From: Aristolochia californica
Taxonomy: Eukaryota > Streptophyta > Magnoliopsida > Piperales > Aristolochiaceae
Assembly (NCBI GenBank): GCA_029961685.1
Contig: JARWKL010000008.1
Coordinates: 5,086,501 to 5,150,500 of the forward strand
Reading direction: 5' to 3'
DNA: 64,000 nucleotides
Position numbers and translations under genes: made by a program. Below the pieces are notes generated by a model, which worked only from the letters and a program-made list of their open reading frames with translations, searched no databases and was not told the DNA's origin. This document shows positions 11,701-23,300 of the stretch, piece by piece. The first letter of the stretch is position 1, and the number at the start of each line of letters is the position of its first letter.

Positions 11701-14700
11701 AAGCAACTGGTTCCTTCCCCTACCTTCCCCTGGTGGCCTGGCAACGCGAATCTGAGAAACCACATCCTTTGAAGTATCTAGACCTGCATTTGGACCTCCC
11801 TTTGGGGGCTTTGGCAGAAGATGACGGGACCTCAGCCCTTGTTGAAACGGGGACATTAATTTGCTTATTTCCCTTCCTTCCACTACCAAACTGGGAATAG
11901 GGAGAGGAAGGTTTGGATTTGAAGCCCCTAAGGTGATATTTAAACTGGGGTCAGCCAGAGTCTCAGATTCTTTAGCATCATCTCTCCTCACAGCTTGTGA
12001 AAGAGCAATGTGCTCCCTTTTGATAGTTCCATGACTATTATTAACTTCAACGGCAGTATTATCATCTATTTTAGTATCCGCAGAGGAAGATTGTTGTTCA
12101 CACAAATTGCCTGATGTGGTGACTCCACTTGGTTTATCATCTTTGGGGCTTTTATGGGGTAACTTCTGAACCTTGGAAGAAGAGTCCAATGCAGAATCCT
12201 GGTATGCATAGCCTGGAAGAACCTGGAGGACAAGTGTCAGATGGGAAGCATGAGATAGTGAAATAATGTTTTTACGTATTCTGCATACATAGAAAAATAA
12301 ACAGATAAACATTCAATTCAATTGAAATGCATTCCAGAAATACATAAATCAGATCAACCATCTTACAGAAGAATGTTCTGAATTCCTTGAACAGCTAACA
12401 CACTCCACTCCCCCACTATCTAGTAATTCGATTGAAATCTTGGAAGCAATACAACCACAATGGAGCCGCTGCCATTACATTTTTGGGTAGTGTTAGGCAA
12501 TAAGTAACTGGGATATTAGGAAATGAAAATTAAAAAATAGTGGACAGGTGATTATAGACTTACTTTACCACAAGAACTGCACTCTCGCCAGCCAGATTCA
12601 TTGAGGTGAAATGTGTCACAGAAAACTAGTTGCTCAAATGCAGATCTGAAGCCCATATAAAAATTGTCAGAAATTAAAACAAGATTTCTATTTAAGTATT
12701 TTATCTCTTATTCTTTTTTTTAATGTTTTATCTCTTATTCTTGAAAGAGACAAAATCTTCTTCTATAAATGGCATGTTCTGTGAAACTGGTTATCTAAGA
12801 TCATTAATAAAACCAGAGGTCGTAAATGGACAAGGATAAATATGAATGGAGAGAACTGTGACACCGTAGTAGTGATACATGCAAGAAAAAAACAATCTAC
12901 GGTCAAACAACTAAAATGCAACATGTGGTCATGGTATCAAACCGTTAAGTCAATGGAGAGGAGAGAATCTAATATTTCAAAAGAAAATCATGTAAGAACT
13001 GGTTTGAGTGAAATAGGACAATATGAAGGAGAAATGCAGGAGCTAAGCACCAACCCACCTTTCAAAAATAGAAGGTTAGCAAGGGAGAAAGTAGCCCTTG
13101 TAAAGGAAAACCCATCTATGTCAGAGTAGATGATAAAGGGTGTCAAAAGTCTGCAAGTATGATTTACAGGGCATTGCAGTTTGGTCCAAAAGTTACAGAA
13201 TGCATTAGTTAGATGTTAATCAGCTGCCAATTCACAACATAGAGACATGGCAATAAAATATCGTTACAAGCTCACCCTAATCACGCAGGCTAATTATTAA
13301 GTCCTACATTCTGTACCTCTTCTTCCATTGGTCATATTTCCATGCACTATGGGCTGAATGAAGTTATAGATGTTCAGGTAAATATTTTAATATCCATTTC
13401 AAGTAGCAGTAAATAACTAAGTACAAACAAAGCATGGCCAAATATACAATTAAAGGAAAATTAGGGTGTCCAAATCAAGAACAGGCAGCTAGCAACTACA
13501 ATAGAAGATATCTTAAAGAAGATACAATTTCCATAATAAAAGATTTCATAAAAATTCCTGTGTGCTAATCAATGCACAACTAGAGGAATATTACAAGATT
13601 AAAAACGTAGCAGGAAGACAGATGCAGTATGGAAACCAGAAGAAACACGGTAACCCAGCCCAATCTACACCTAGTCTGCAACTTGAGTGGCATTGACAAG
13701 AATCTCCAAGGTTATTCTACTAGTGGAAAGGGTGTTGGATCAATTATCAACTGCTGAAGTAAATATGGACGAAACCAAAAAACTCCAAATCAAAGAGAAA
13801 CATACCCAATCCGCAAGAACCAGTGTATAAAGCAGTGCTCCACCATTTCTTCCTTACTGTCGTAAAGGTTGCTGTCTTATCATAGCAGTCTGTACCTTGG
13901 TGGACAGAACATCAACCAAAAGATCTTTGCATCTTTCAGCAGCTTTGCATAGAATAAAGATACCTTTTTGAAGCTGTAATTGGTGACTTAGCTGATAACA
14001 GAGGTATCAAGACATGAGATCTTGCTCAATCTACTTGGCGTCTCTTCATTTGAGAAAACAAATGGCACAAACTTTTTCTAATATGAATGCTACATCCTCT
14101 TCATAAGCTATTACAGAGAAGGGATCACTTCCATTGTAATAATCTAATCAGACTCCAATGAAGCTGAAATATAGCTTGTTACAAAAATTCCAAACTCACA
14201 CTTTCCTAAGGCTTTTGTGAATATATTGCCAAGCTAATCAGCAGACTGAACATATGGCTTAAACATAGCACCACTCGTTATTGCATCTCTAATAAAGAGC
14301 CAGTCTAACCCAAGGTGTTTGGTCCTTCCATGAAACACCGAGTTACTCGTAATTAATATAGCTACTCAATTATCACACCACATGGTCATAGCATCCTTAG
14401 TTGGAAACCCTAACTCCTGCAAGATGGAACCCACCCACAAAATCTCACTATATGGGCCATTGTCATGTATTCTACTAATGCACTAGAACAAGCGACAGTA
14501 CTTTCTTCTTACTTTTCCAACTAGTCAAATTACCTCCAATAAATAAACAATACCAAAAGGTAGACTTCACATCTAGCTTGGATCCTACATAATCAACATC
14601 TGCAAACCCTTCAATCTGCAAATGACCAAGTATTTCAATATTCTATACACAGCCTCAAAATGAATTTTTCTTAGATGCTCCATGAATTGACTAACTAAAC

Positions 14701-17700
14701 TGACAACAAATGATATGTCAAGCCATGTAATTGTAGCAATAAATGAGTTTGCCCACTAATCTTCCATAAATCATCTTATCCTTGAGCTCGATCGCACTAT
14801 CATCATGTAGATTATGGTTCACCTACACATGTGTCTGAACAAGTTTCACTCCCAACAATCTATACTCCAACATATTTGTTACATATTTCTTTTGTGTCAA
14901 AATGATGCATGCCTTACTTCTTGTTGCCTCAATTCCAAGAGAATACTTGAGGAACGCTAAATCCTTAGTTTTTTTTTTTAATGATAAATCATTAGTTTGA
15001 AAATGCTTAGTCACATGTTTTTTCACTTCTTCAATACTCTCCGCATCACTTTATGATAAGACAGTTTCATCTACATACATAATTAATACCACGACTCCAG
15101 AAATTCTCATCAAGACAAATAACGAGTGATTACAATAGCTTCTGTAAAATCCCAAGGGCATAACAACTTTACTAAACTTATCAAACAAGGCTTTATTTGA
15201 GGCCATAAATAACCTTTATTAAGGCCACACACTTTCCTAGTCTTCCCCTGAGTAACATGCCCAAGAGGTTGCTCCATGTACACCTCTTCTTCCAAATCCC
15301 CATACAAAATACATTTTTAATCCAATTGAGACAAAGGCCACTCTTTTGTAACTACAACAGATATTCAAATTCGAACAAAAGTCAATCTTGCTACAGGTGA
15401 GGTGGTCTCAAAAACATCTCTGTCATCCGTTTAATATACTCCTTCACCACAAGTCTTGTCTTACACCTCTCTACAAACCCATTCGCATTGTATTTCATGG
15501 TATAGACCCAATGACTCCCTGCAATAGCAGCATCTAGAGGAGGATCACATGGGGTCTAGGTGCCTCTATTAAGCAATGCATCCATCTCCATATCCATTGT
15601 TTGCTTCCATTCAAGAAATAATAAAGCTTCCTACACTGAAGAAGGAATAGTACCAGAAGACAGGGACAAAGTAAAAGTCTTGAAAGTACCAAAAAACGAA
15701 TTGAATGACACAATTTGGAGATAGGATGTTGAATACATGTAGGCGCACCTTTACGAATAGCAATAGGAAGGTCTAAACCACTTACCTCAAGAACCATTGC
15801 CAAAAGCTAGAGAGGAGGAAGCCTTGCATGACATCTTTGGGGGATTTCTATGTTGGTACACCTGCAATGGTTTCGCCTATGTAAGAATAGGTGTAGCACT
15901 AAGAACATCCTCCACTAAAACAGGAGCAATAACATCAACATCTAGTAATACATGAATAGTGGACTCTGCATATTCAAAAGAATAAGGAACATTTTCAAGG
16001 AATGGGACATATGTAGATAGATACATATGTTTTTTGTGTGGAAGGACAATAACACTTGTTTCCTTTTTTTGGTATGAGAGTATCCAAGAAACACACATTT
16101 GATGAACCTCGGAGGCAATTTGTCATGAGATGGACAAAAGAATTGGACATAGCAGACGGACCCAAAAACACAAGGGCAAAGACAATCAAATTGGCTTTCC
16201 CCTTCAACATCTAGTTGATAAGATAGTAAGCTATAAGAGCAGCATTGCCCCAACAAGACTTTGGAACTTGCATTCGGAATGACAAGGCTCCTGCAAACTC
16301 TAGCAAATAACAATTATTCCACTCAGTGTTCTCTTTTTTTTTTTGTGGAGTGTACACATTAGAAACTGATGAACAATACCATGAGTTTTACAAAAAAGAG
16401 TCAAAATTACGATTCATAGGCTCAAGCCCCTTGTTAGAACGAAAAATGCAAAGAGATGCACCAAATTGACTTCTTTTTCACAATAAAAACTGAGGAATAC
16501 ATCCAATGCTTCTGATTTTTCTCTTAGGAGATACACCCATGTTATCCTACTGAAGTCATCAATAAAAGAGACAAAATATTAACAAAACATACTAGGGACC
16601 CGATAAGGAAAGGATTATTTCAAATAAACTAGTACTATTGTAATGCTACGTGATGGAAAGGATGAGCAACAATGCTTCCCAAACTAACACGAATCACACT
16701 GAATACGAATCACACAGAATAGATAAGGTCAACAGAAATTTTAGAAACATATGAAGTGACTTGACTAGGAAGGGATATCCTAGCCATAAGTGCTAGTAGA
16801 AGGGTAAAACATCTTCATGAAGCACTGAAAAGGATTGCATCAGTGAACCTTCCAAGTGGTAAAGCCCCTCTCTCCCACACCCTAAACCAATTATCCTCCT
16901 CGTCTGTAGGTCCTGAAACATATAATAAATAGGAAAACATATTACTAAACAATTTAAAGACTTTGCAATTTGACTGAGACATTACAAGTTAGCCGGAAAT
17001 TCATAAACAAACAAAATGGCTCCAAAGGCAAGGAAGAAGTAGGTTGAATCTTCCCTATTCCACTAATAGAAGAGATGGAACTAGCAGCAAGGATAACATG
17101 TTTAAACATAAAGGATTGATTAAGACTAGTAAAACATTGGAGGAAATACTTAACATGTGAGTGGACACACCAAAAACAATCACCCACGTAGTGGCAAGGG
17201 GTGCATAGAAAACAGACTTACCCAAACTAGACATGGTGGTTGCGGTTGTTGCTACAGGATCATTCAACTTTAAAAATATGCTAGATGAGGTCAATTGTGT
17301 CATCCTTTATGCTAATTGCTGAAGTTCATCTAGCGCACCAATAATGATTTCGATAGGGTGGCTAGATGAGCTCTCACTACTTCCAGAATACTCGAATTGG
17401 CCCAAGCAAGTTTGCCAAACTTATCCCAACACTTATCTAAGAAATGATTACCACAATGGACACATCTTCCATCACTTCTACCATCCCCACGACCTTTATC
17501 ACAACTAACATTGTCTTTACTTTGTTTCCTATTACTCCCCCCACGTCCTCGAGGGGCCTCTCACCGATTCTGTGTCAACTATTTATTGAAGGCAACAACC
17601 TGTCTCCTCGTTATCCTCGCTGCCTTGTGCAATCATGGTTGTATCAGCTCGAACTACTCCACTGAATGCCTTCTTCAGTGGAGGCAAATCATCATCAGCC

Positions 17701-20700
17701 AATAATTCGGTCTGAATTGCATCGTATTCGGGACCTAATCCATCCAAAAATTTAGCCACATGAATTTGCCCTTCTTGTTTCTGAAATTTTCCTCATCTAT
17801 ACTAAATGGATGGTAGACACTAATTTCATGCAAAATACCTTGCAGCTCATTTAGATAATCAATGGCAGTTTTTTTTCCTCTTTTTAAGTTGAAAAATCTC
17901 CTATTGAGCTCATGCACCCACAATAGAATACTTTCCTGATCTGACTCAAGAGAAGTCCATATCTCCTTTTGTTGTCTCAAAATTCACCACTTAATTTCTT
18001 AAATTGGGCTCCATGCTATGCACAAGCCAAGTCATAAACCAATTATCCCCTACTTCCTAATCATCATTCATAGGGTTAAGTGGGTCGTCTCGAACATATC
18101 GGGCCTTCCTTTTTTGCCTCAAGATACATTCAAGCAAATTTGGACCAACTTAAACAGTTTTTTTTTCCATTTAACCTTTCTATGATGATCTGAATAGTGT
18201 CTTCACCATTGTCCCCTACTCCCTAGTTGGAGCAATGACTTATCCTAAATCTGCCATAGATAACCACAACTACCATCCAAACACACACGAACAAAAATTA
18301 ACAAGTTGCAAATTTTCACAAACACTAATAGAGCACCACGCCTACAAAGATGTGGAGCACAAAATACTTCATAGAGCTGCTCAATAGGCAGCACAAGTCA
18401 TCAACCCTTAGGTTATAACACAAAGAGAAAAGGAAAAATCTAACCTTGATGTCCAATTAGTTGAAAATTTGAAGATCTACTTTCCTAGAGAGATCGCGGA
18501 CTCAGGGAAAAGAACCCTCAGTCATTGGATCTCAACGCTCTTATACCATGTTAAATTGAGAGATAAGAAGTAGACAAAGAAGAAAGAAGAGAGAATAGAG
18601 AATAGAGAATAGGGGTGCGACAGTTTGCACACGCTCCAATAAGGTATGGGGTTGACCTCTCTTCATTAAACACTCACTTTGGTGAAAACAAAGGAAATAG
18701 TACAGAAATGTCTTTTACACTTAAACTCCAATATCTCCCTATATACACTTTAGGGTTTAATGAAAATTGAAATATAAAGCTCCTATACACGTTTGAGCTT
18801 AATGCTGACAATCTGACTAGTGTAAGATTACCAAAATACTCTTCTTCACATATTTCAACACACCACAAGACTTGATATGCACACACATGAACAAACCAAG
18901 GCAGAACCAATAGCAGCCATCTGTCAAACACCAGAACTAGTTAGAAACAAGTGTCTACTTCCAATGCCGGATTTGATACAAAAGATAAGGAATTGTAAGA
19001 GATATAAGAGGATGACATGTGTAGAGAGGGATTATTTCCCAGCATTACAAATTGCAAACACACACAAAAAAAAAAATCCAAGTCGCAAGTAAGATACCAC
19101 AACCCAAGAACATCATGGGTGTGGCACAAAGAGAAGAAAAAAAAGATCTGTAATGCCCTCACCAATATGGATAAAAAAAGATGAACATAAAAAAATTGGG
19201 GAAAAATATGGAAGAACACCCCACACATTAAGAAAAGTGACTGTACTCTTGACATAGAAAGGACACAGAATTAGAATTTTAGACAACTCAATTTTTATTT
19301 TTATTTTTTGAGAATAGAACTACTCAATTATCACCCTATTCTTCTTAATACTTAAGTTATAGTTACAGAATGTACCAACTTAACAAGGCCAAAACAAACT
19401 AAATCATGACTTGAAAAAAGTAGCCATATACTAAGCATAATAAATAACCTCAACATTTAACTTTGATGGTAACTTCAGAGATAAAGTGGACAGTCAGCGG
19501 GTGAGGGTGTCATTTGGGTGTTTAATATTAATTCATTTGGAATAAACTGCTCCCTCTAGTCATCAAAAATCCATGGAAGCAGAGTTGGCCCTCTAGGGGG
19601 CTCAAGGTTTACACCAAGAAGCTTTTCTGACCCTCTTCTTGCAGAAGGGAACTCAACAACCATCATCAGTTGAATAACCAAAAGAAAACTCCCCTCACCA
19701 CTTTTTCAAGATCTGCACAAGATCTCAAGGGTGCTTACCAATCTTTGACCATTTCTTGGACACTCATCCACTTCAGAGCATTAATCACTCCACCGATGGT
19801 TCAGAGTGGGAAGATGCTACGTGTTTTTTTTTTGTACCTCTTTCTTCTTATGAAGATCCTTTTATATGTCTTCTATTAATATTAGTCATTTGTCATCATT
19901 TCAACCAAAAAGAAAAATGAAACAAACAAAACCATAGAATCAGGTTGCATGGATGCATAATTTGTGTAGAGTTAATTCAATGGTTGGCATGGTTTGAGGT
20001 TACTTTACAGCATTTAGTTGCTGAGGATCCTTGATGTTAAGTATTTTATTTTGCTGGATATATTCATTTGTTCAGTTCTTTTATTCCTTTGGAAGACCAT
20101 CCTCATAGCCAGCATGATGCACATTTTGTATATTTTTTCTTGCCTAAATGCAGTTCTCACCATTTCTCAAAAAACTATAGAGTAGAGGATCTTAAGATTT
20201 GAGCACATGTGAGAGAAGATGACTCCCTTGCAATAACCCACAGTTGTATTCTATCTCACTAACCAGCACAATTTCAGCAAGAACTCCTGAAAGACCCAAA
20301 TTTCTTAAGCTGAGGCAACAGCTTAAAAAAGTTCATTGAACTCAGACGAACTTCTGGAAAGTAATGGACTCCATCAATCGAACTAAAAAGTGGAGCAAAT
20401 ATGGGTGACATCACACAAAAGGGCATCTAATACCAATCATCCCTTCAATGATATACTCCATAACGCAGCAAAAGAAGCTAGAGTCCCAAAATTTAAAAGC
20501 AAGAGTTAAGCACTTGGTCTTTTACCACTAAGGATTTTCAGTAGCGAAAACAGATGGGTCAGCATCTATTAATCACAGCCACAACTAAGGAATTTACATC
20601 ACCAACTCAATATCTGCGACAACTTCTGTTTTTCAAAAGTTGCCTCTTTCACAACTCAAAATTGCAGTAATTGCAGAGGGTCAATATTCTAAGACAAGCT

Positions 20701-22388
20701 CAAATCTGAAACCACTACAGACTTATAAATTAACCCTGTAGGAAAAATAAATAAACCTCGTGAAACTCAGTAGAACAAGCACAAGATAATCAACACTTGA
20801 TCCCTAATGTAGGAAACTTCATGGATAATGAAACAGATCTTATGTGAATTCTCAGTTTAGAAAAAGGATTTCCTCGAGATCATGCAACCAAAAAACTATC
20901 AGGTCAACAAAGGCCAGCATCATGTTTGACAAATTTGTTGACACATATAGGGCCTCAACAACCTATTGACTCATGATGAAGCAAAAAATCTTAAGAGTTC
21001 CTGTATGCAGGAATGGTACCAGTTGAGAATCTCCTGATCCAGTAATCATAAGATTCTCAATTATGAGCAACTGGTTGAAACAGTTTTGAAGCTACAAGTT
21101 TCCATTTTACCTCCAAAAATAACGGACCAAGTAGTAGTCCATTGACCCATGACCAATGTCAAGAATGTATCAGGACCAAGAGAGATACACTGTCAGACTT
21201 AACCATCTTCTCCTTTATTAATCAAGACAGCCACCTATGACCAAATGGTTCACACAGTGGATTTTAACATGTGCCCACTTGTCTTTCCGTTTTTGGCTCC
21301 TCTCAAATGAAGACGGTCGTTACATAGGGAAGCTTTAGGAGCAGCACAAAAGAACAAACATATACAAATCAAAACTGGCTTCCGGTGTTGAATAAAACAC
21401 AAAGTGACCTAGACATCATAATGTTTCATTGTGATCTTCCTAGCATTACTCCAAAATCAATGGCGAGGTGTCTTGCTTGTTACTTAAAAGGCACATTGTT
21501 TTGTTTTCTCTAATATAGTGTCCACAAAGAAGACAAAGAATGTTCTATCTGACACTAGAACATGTGTAGGGTTTTAGATCTCTTATATTTTAATTCCCAA
21601 GTTGATAAAGCCAGGAATAGGTAAAAAAGATGGAAGAGTGAGAGATGAAAAACAAAATAATCTTTGAATAAGGAGCAGAAGAACAATAACAAGAAGAAGG
21701 GCAAGAAAAACAATAATTGCAACTTCATGAAACTCATAGATATTAAACCCAACGGTCCATAGTCCACATAATCCACCTAAACCAACCTCAAAACCGCAAC
21801 AAATGATAGAAAGAGAGAAATAAAACAGAAGTGCACGATATAAATTTTGAAAACTGAATTCCTACTTTAGTTTTTTGGTTTCATAAATTTATTTTTAAGT
21901 ATACCATTAGAAGAAATAAACATACCATAAATAGCATTACACAATGATAATGGCATTGACGACTAAATAAGAGAACCACATGCCAAAATGGAGAAGACCA
22001 GCATTTACCGAGAATAGAAAACAAAAGCATAACCGTATCAATTTTCAAAAAGAAAAAAAAAAAAGTATAACCATATCACAACACCAAAATAACTAAAAAT
22101 CTGCACGAAAGTACAGGGGCTTCTACCCAAAAAACAGCGACATCAAACAACCACCACCAATCAAATCCAGCGATACCAAAACCTCAGAAGAAAAACTAAA
22201 ACCCGATCCTTGACTAACTCTAGAGTGAAAGCTCAAAAATCCAGTCCAATAGGAAGAGGTGGATAAATAACGTACCCGCACTTATCGCAGAGACAAGCGA
22301 ATCCACCAGATCGCAGTTCCCACCCTTTCTTCCACTCAGTGACCGCCCTCACTCCACATGAGGGATTCATGCAGACTCTCGCAGCCAT
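5787..22388 (-). CDS. VAL1: VAL1/HSI2-like B3 domain transcriptional repressor
   Basis: Twelve exons splice in frame into 870 codons: 22388-22276, 12645-12564, 12468-12367, 12222-11648, 11525-11429, 10284-10110, 9672-9596, 9157-8729, 8604-8555, 8127-8014, 7786-7719 and 6517-5787. Domains in order: Cys-rich PHD-like domain (residues 1-99, beginning [12 protein letters not shown]); [15 protein letters not shown] motif and B3 domain (about 265-405, with [19 protein letters not shown] and [18 protein letters not shown]); CW zinc finger (about 566-612, [15 protein letters not shown]); Cys-rich RPGCMCIVC...CTCNVC block (678-708); EAR-like IDLN (about 775-778). Known VAL proteins bind RY motifs, read methylated H3 and recruit Polycomb/HDAC to silence seed genes and FLC. 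The [13 protein letters not shown] block and exon 11 favour VAL1 over VAL2. The start follows the family N-terminus. No stop or frameshift seen. Intron 1 is 9.6 kb because of a retroelement. Confidence 0.93.
6518..7718 (-). other. VAL1 intron between exons 11 and 12
   Basis: Donor GTAAGTG after 7719 and acceptor GCTTGCAG before 6517. No embedded element or RNA recognised. Confidence 0.7.
7787..9595 (-). other. VAL1 introns between exons 7 and 11
   Basis: Introns 7787-8013, 8128-8554, 8605-8728 and 9158-9595 surround exons 8-10. All have GT-AG ends on the minus strand. A/T-rich, with nothing else recognised. Confidence 0.65.
9673..10109 (-). other. VAL1 intron between exons 6 and 7
   Basis: Donor GTAAGTT after 10110, acceptor CCTACAG before 9672. 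No embedded feature seen. Confidence 0.65.
10868..11230 (+). mobile_element. TRIM/SMART-like small LTR retroelement remnant in VAL1 intron
   Basis: A first LTR-like segment (10868-10985) begins TATTAGTGGGAATAAT and is followed at once by TGGTATCAGAG (10986-10996), a primer-binding site complementary to initiator-Met tRNA. About 115 bases later a purine tract GAAGGGGAG ends at 11110. A second, diverged LTR-like segment starting TGTTATGGAAATAAT follows at 11111 and fades by about 11180-11230. There is no coding capacity. It lies in the intron 10285-11428, antisense to VAL1. The two LTRs are clearly old and the right boundary is uncertain. Confidence 0.5.
12646..13989 (-). other. VAL1 intron 1, part downstream of the copia remnant
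   Basis: Unique-looking AT-rich intron sequence between exon 2 and the retroelement remnant. A 95-codon open frame at 12842-13129 on the opposite strand shows no recognised domain and was not called. Confidence 0.55.
14190..17980 (-). pseudogene. Copia I gag-pol remnants
   Basis: Broken frames in order: gag (17980-17735, with [17 protein letters not shown]); a degenerate zinc knuckle [12 protein letters not shown] near 17460; integrase C-terminal part (16313-15942, [17 protein letters not shown]); reverse transcriptase (15307-15110, [12 protein letters not shown]; 15026-14823, [14 protein letters not shown]); and the RNase H end near 14330-14190 ([18 protein letters not shown]). Multiple stops and shifts separate the blocks, so no functional protein is possible. 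Confidence 0.8.
18549..18860 (-). repeat. 5' LTR of copia I
   Basis: Starts TGTTGAAATATG at 18860 and ends AATTTAACA at 18549, directly abutting the primer-binding site. A TATA-like and CT-rich R/U5 region is visible on the minus strand. Confidence 0.7.
18861..22275 (-). other. VAL1 intron 1, part upstream of the copia remnant
   Basis: AT-rich, no coding or repeat structure recognised. It begins on the minus strand with donor GTACGT right after exon 1 (22276). Confidence 0.55.
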
Positions 22389-22457
22389 TTCCCAGTTCAA
22401 ACAAAGGGAAACTGCAATTCAAAGCCAACAAATTAGATATAACGGATAACCAATATT

Positions 22458-22486
<29 letters not shown>
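22458..22486. repeat. 29-base poly-C run (poly-G on VAL1 sense strand)
   Basis: Uninterrupted C from 22458 to 22486. In the VAL1 transcript it is a G29 tract about 45-73 bases before the inferred 5' UTR 3' splice site. The exact length may be affected by sequencing or assembly error. Confidence 0.9.
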
Positions 22487-22488
<2 letters not shown>

Positions 22489-23138
22489 AAGCAAAAGCAA
22501 GAATAAATATCACAGTACAGACGAAAAATTGCCTTATTTTCAGGCCAATAAGGCATAATTACCGAAGAATTCAATAGCATTACAGAATCTGAAACCACCC
22601 ACGAAAACTGAACGAGAAATAATCTAAAAGTGGCTAATTACAAACTTACCACAAGCCGAAAATAAATAGATCGAAAATTTTCCCTCATTAGAAAAACTAA
22701 ACACATAATTTTTGTTCGACGCTCAGATTTGTAGACAAATCCGTGTCTAAATTTTCTCTGTAAGATGTAGCTCATACCTCAGAAAAAAAAAAAAAAAATC
22801 TCCGTAGAGAATTAAAACCCAATAACACCATAACCTTACCACCCAACCCACCCCCAAAAAAGAACTAACAAACTCAACTTTAAAGGAACAAAAAAAAAAA
22901 AAAAAAAACAGAATACAATAGTTCCATACCTTCCGTTCACTTGGTGAACGAACCCTTCTTGCTGTTCCACTCATGTCCCCAGCATCGGCACCACCCCATG
23001 TCGTTCCGTCAGCCTTTAACCTCGAAAATATCGTCGAATTGGAGAGGAGTCTAATCGGATCCGACACAGAGGCGGGTTCAGCAAACAGAGATCGGCGTAG
23101 GAGGAGGAAAGGGGAAAAGAAGAAGAGAGAGAAGCGTG

Positions 23139-23177
23139 TGCATGCCGAGAGAGAGCGAGCACAAAAATTTGCATGCA
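23139..23177. promoter_or_regulatory. RY (CATGCA) motif pair in the VAL1 leader/promoter
   Basis: CATGCA occurs on the minus strand at 23144-23139, and the palindrome TGCATGCA at 23170-23177 carries the core on both strands. RY motifs are the known binding sites of the VAL/ABI3/LEC2 B3 family. Occupancy here is inference. Confidence 0.45.
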
Positions 23178-23300
23178 CGACACTTCAGGACAGGCGGCGA
23201 AATTTTTCGCCTATTCTCTGTGTACTTTTTGCCTCAAAACAGTGGGTCTGGTGGGGTGGGGACAGGGACGCCACCGCACTCTCCGGCGCGTCTTAGCGGT

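Larger units (their letters stand above)
13990..18860 (-). mobile_element. Decayed Ty1-copia retrotransposon (I) in VAL1 intron 1
   Basis: Reading on the minus strand: a 312 bp 5' LTR (18860-18549, TGTTGAAATA...TTTAACA), a primer-binding site variant TGGTATAAGAGC next to it, then gag, integrase, reverse transcriptase and RNase H fragments in the copia order down to about 14190. I could not find a 3' LTR, so the 3' end is deleted or unrecognisable and 13990 is approximate. The element lies in the same orientation as VAL1 and is transcribed through as intron. Many frameshifts and stops show that it is old. Confidence 0.8.
22389..23300 (-). promoter_or_regulatory. VAL1 5' leader with a spliced UTR intron
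   Basis: On the minus strand a good acceptor (TTGCAG, AG at 22413-22412) lies 23 bases before the ATG, and a good donor (GAAG|GTATGG, exon end 22930) lies upstream. This implies a 518 bp 5' UTR intron (22929-22412) and a GC-rich leader exon from 22930 up to about 23200-23300. The leader contains an open frame starting at 23178 that would read through the donor and stop in the intron; it could act as an upstream ORF if the message starts above it. The transcription start is not visible. Confidence 0.5.

Noticed and set aside
12842..13129. 95-codon plus-strand frame in VAL1 intron 1
   Set aside because: Lys/Glu/Asn-rich product from A-rich intron DNA without a domain; antisense to the host gene.
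13990..14190. 3' LTR for copia I
   Set aside because: No sequence resembling 18549-18860 was found downstream of RNase H on the minus strand, so none is annotated.
22358..22558. Plus-strand frame with a polyproline stretch
   Set aside because: The proline run is the C29 homopolymer; the frame overlaps VAL1 exon 1 on the other strand.
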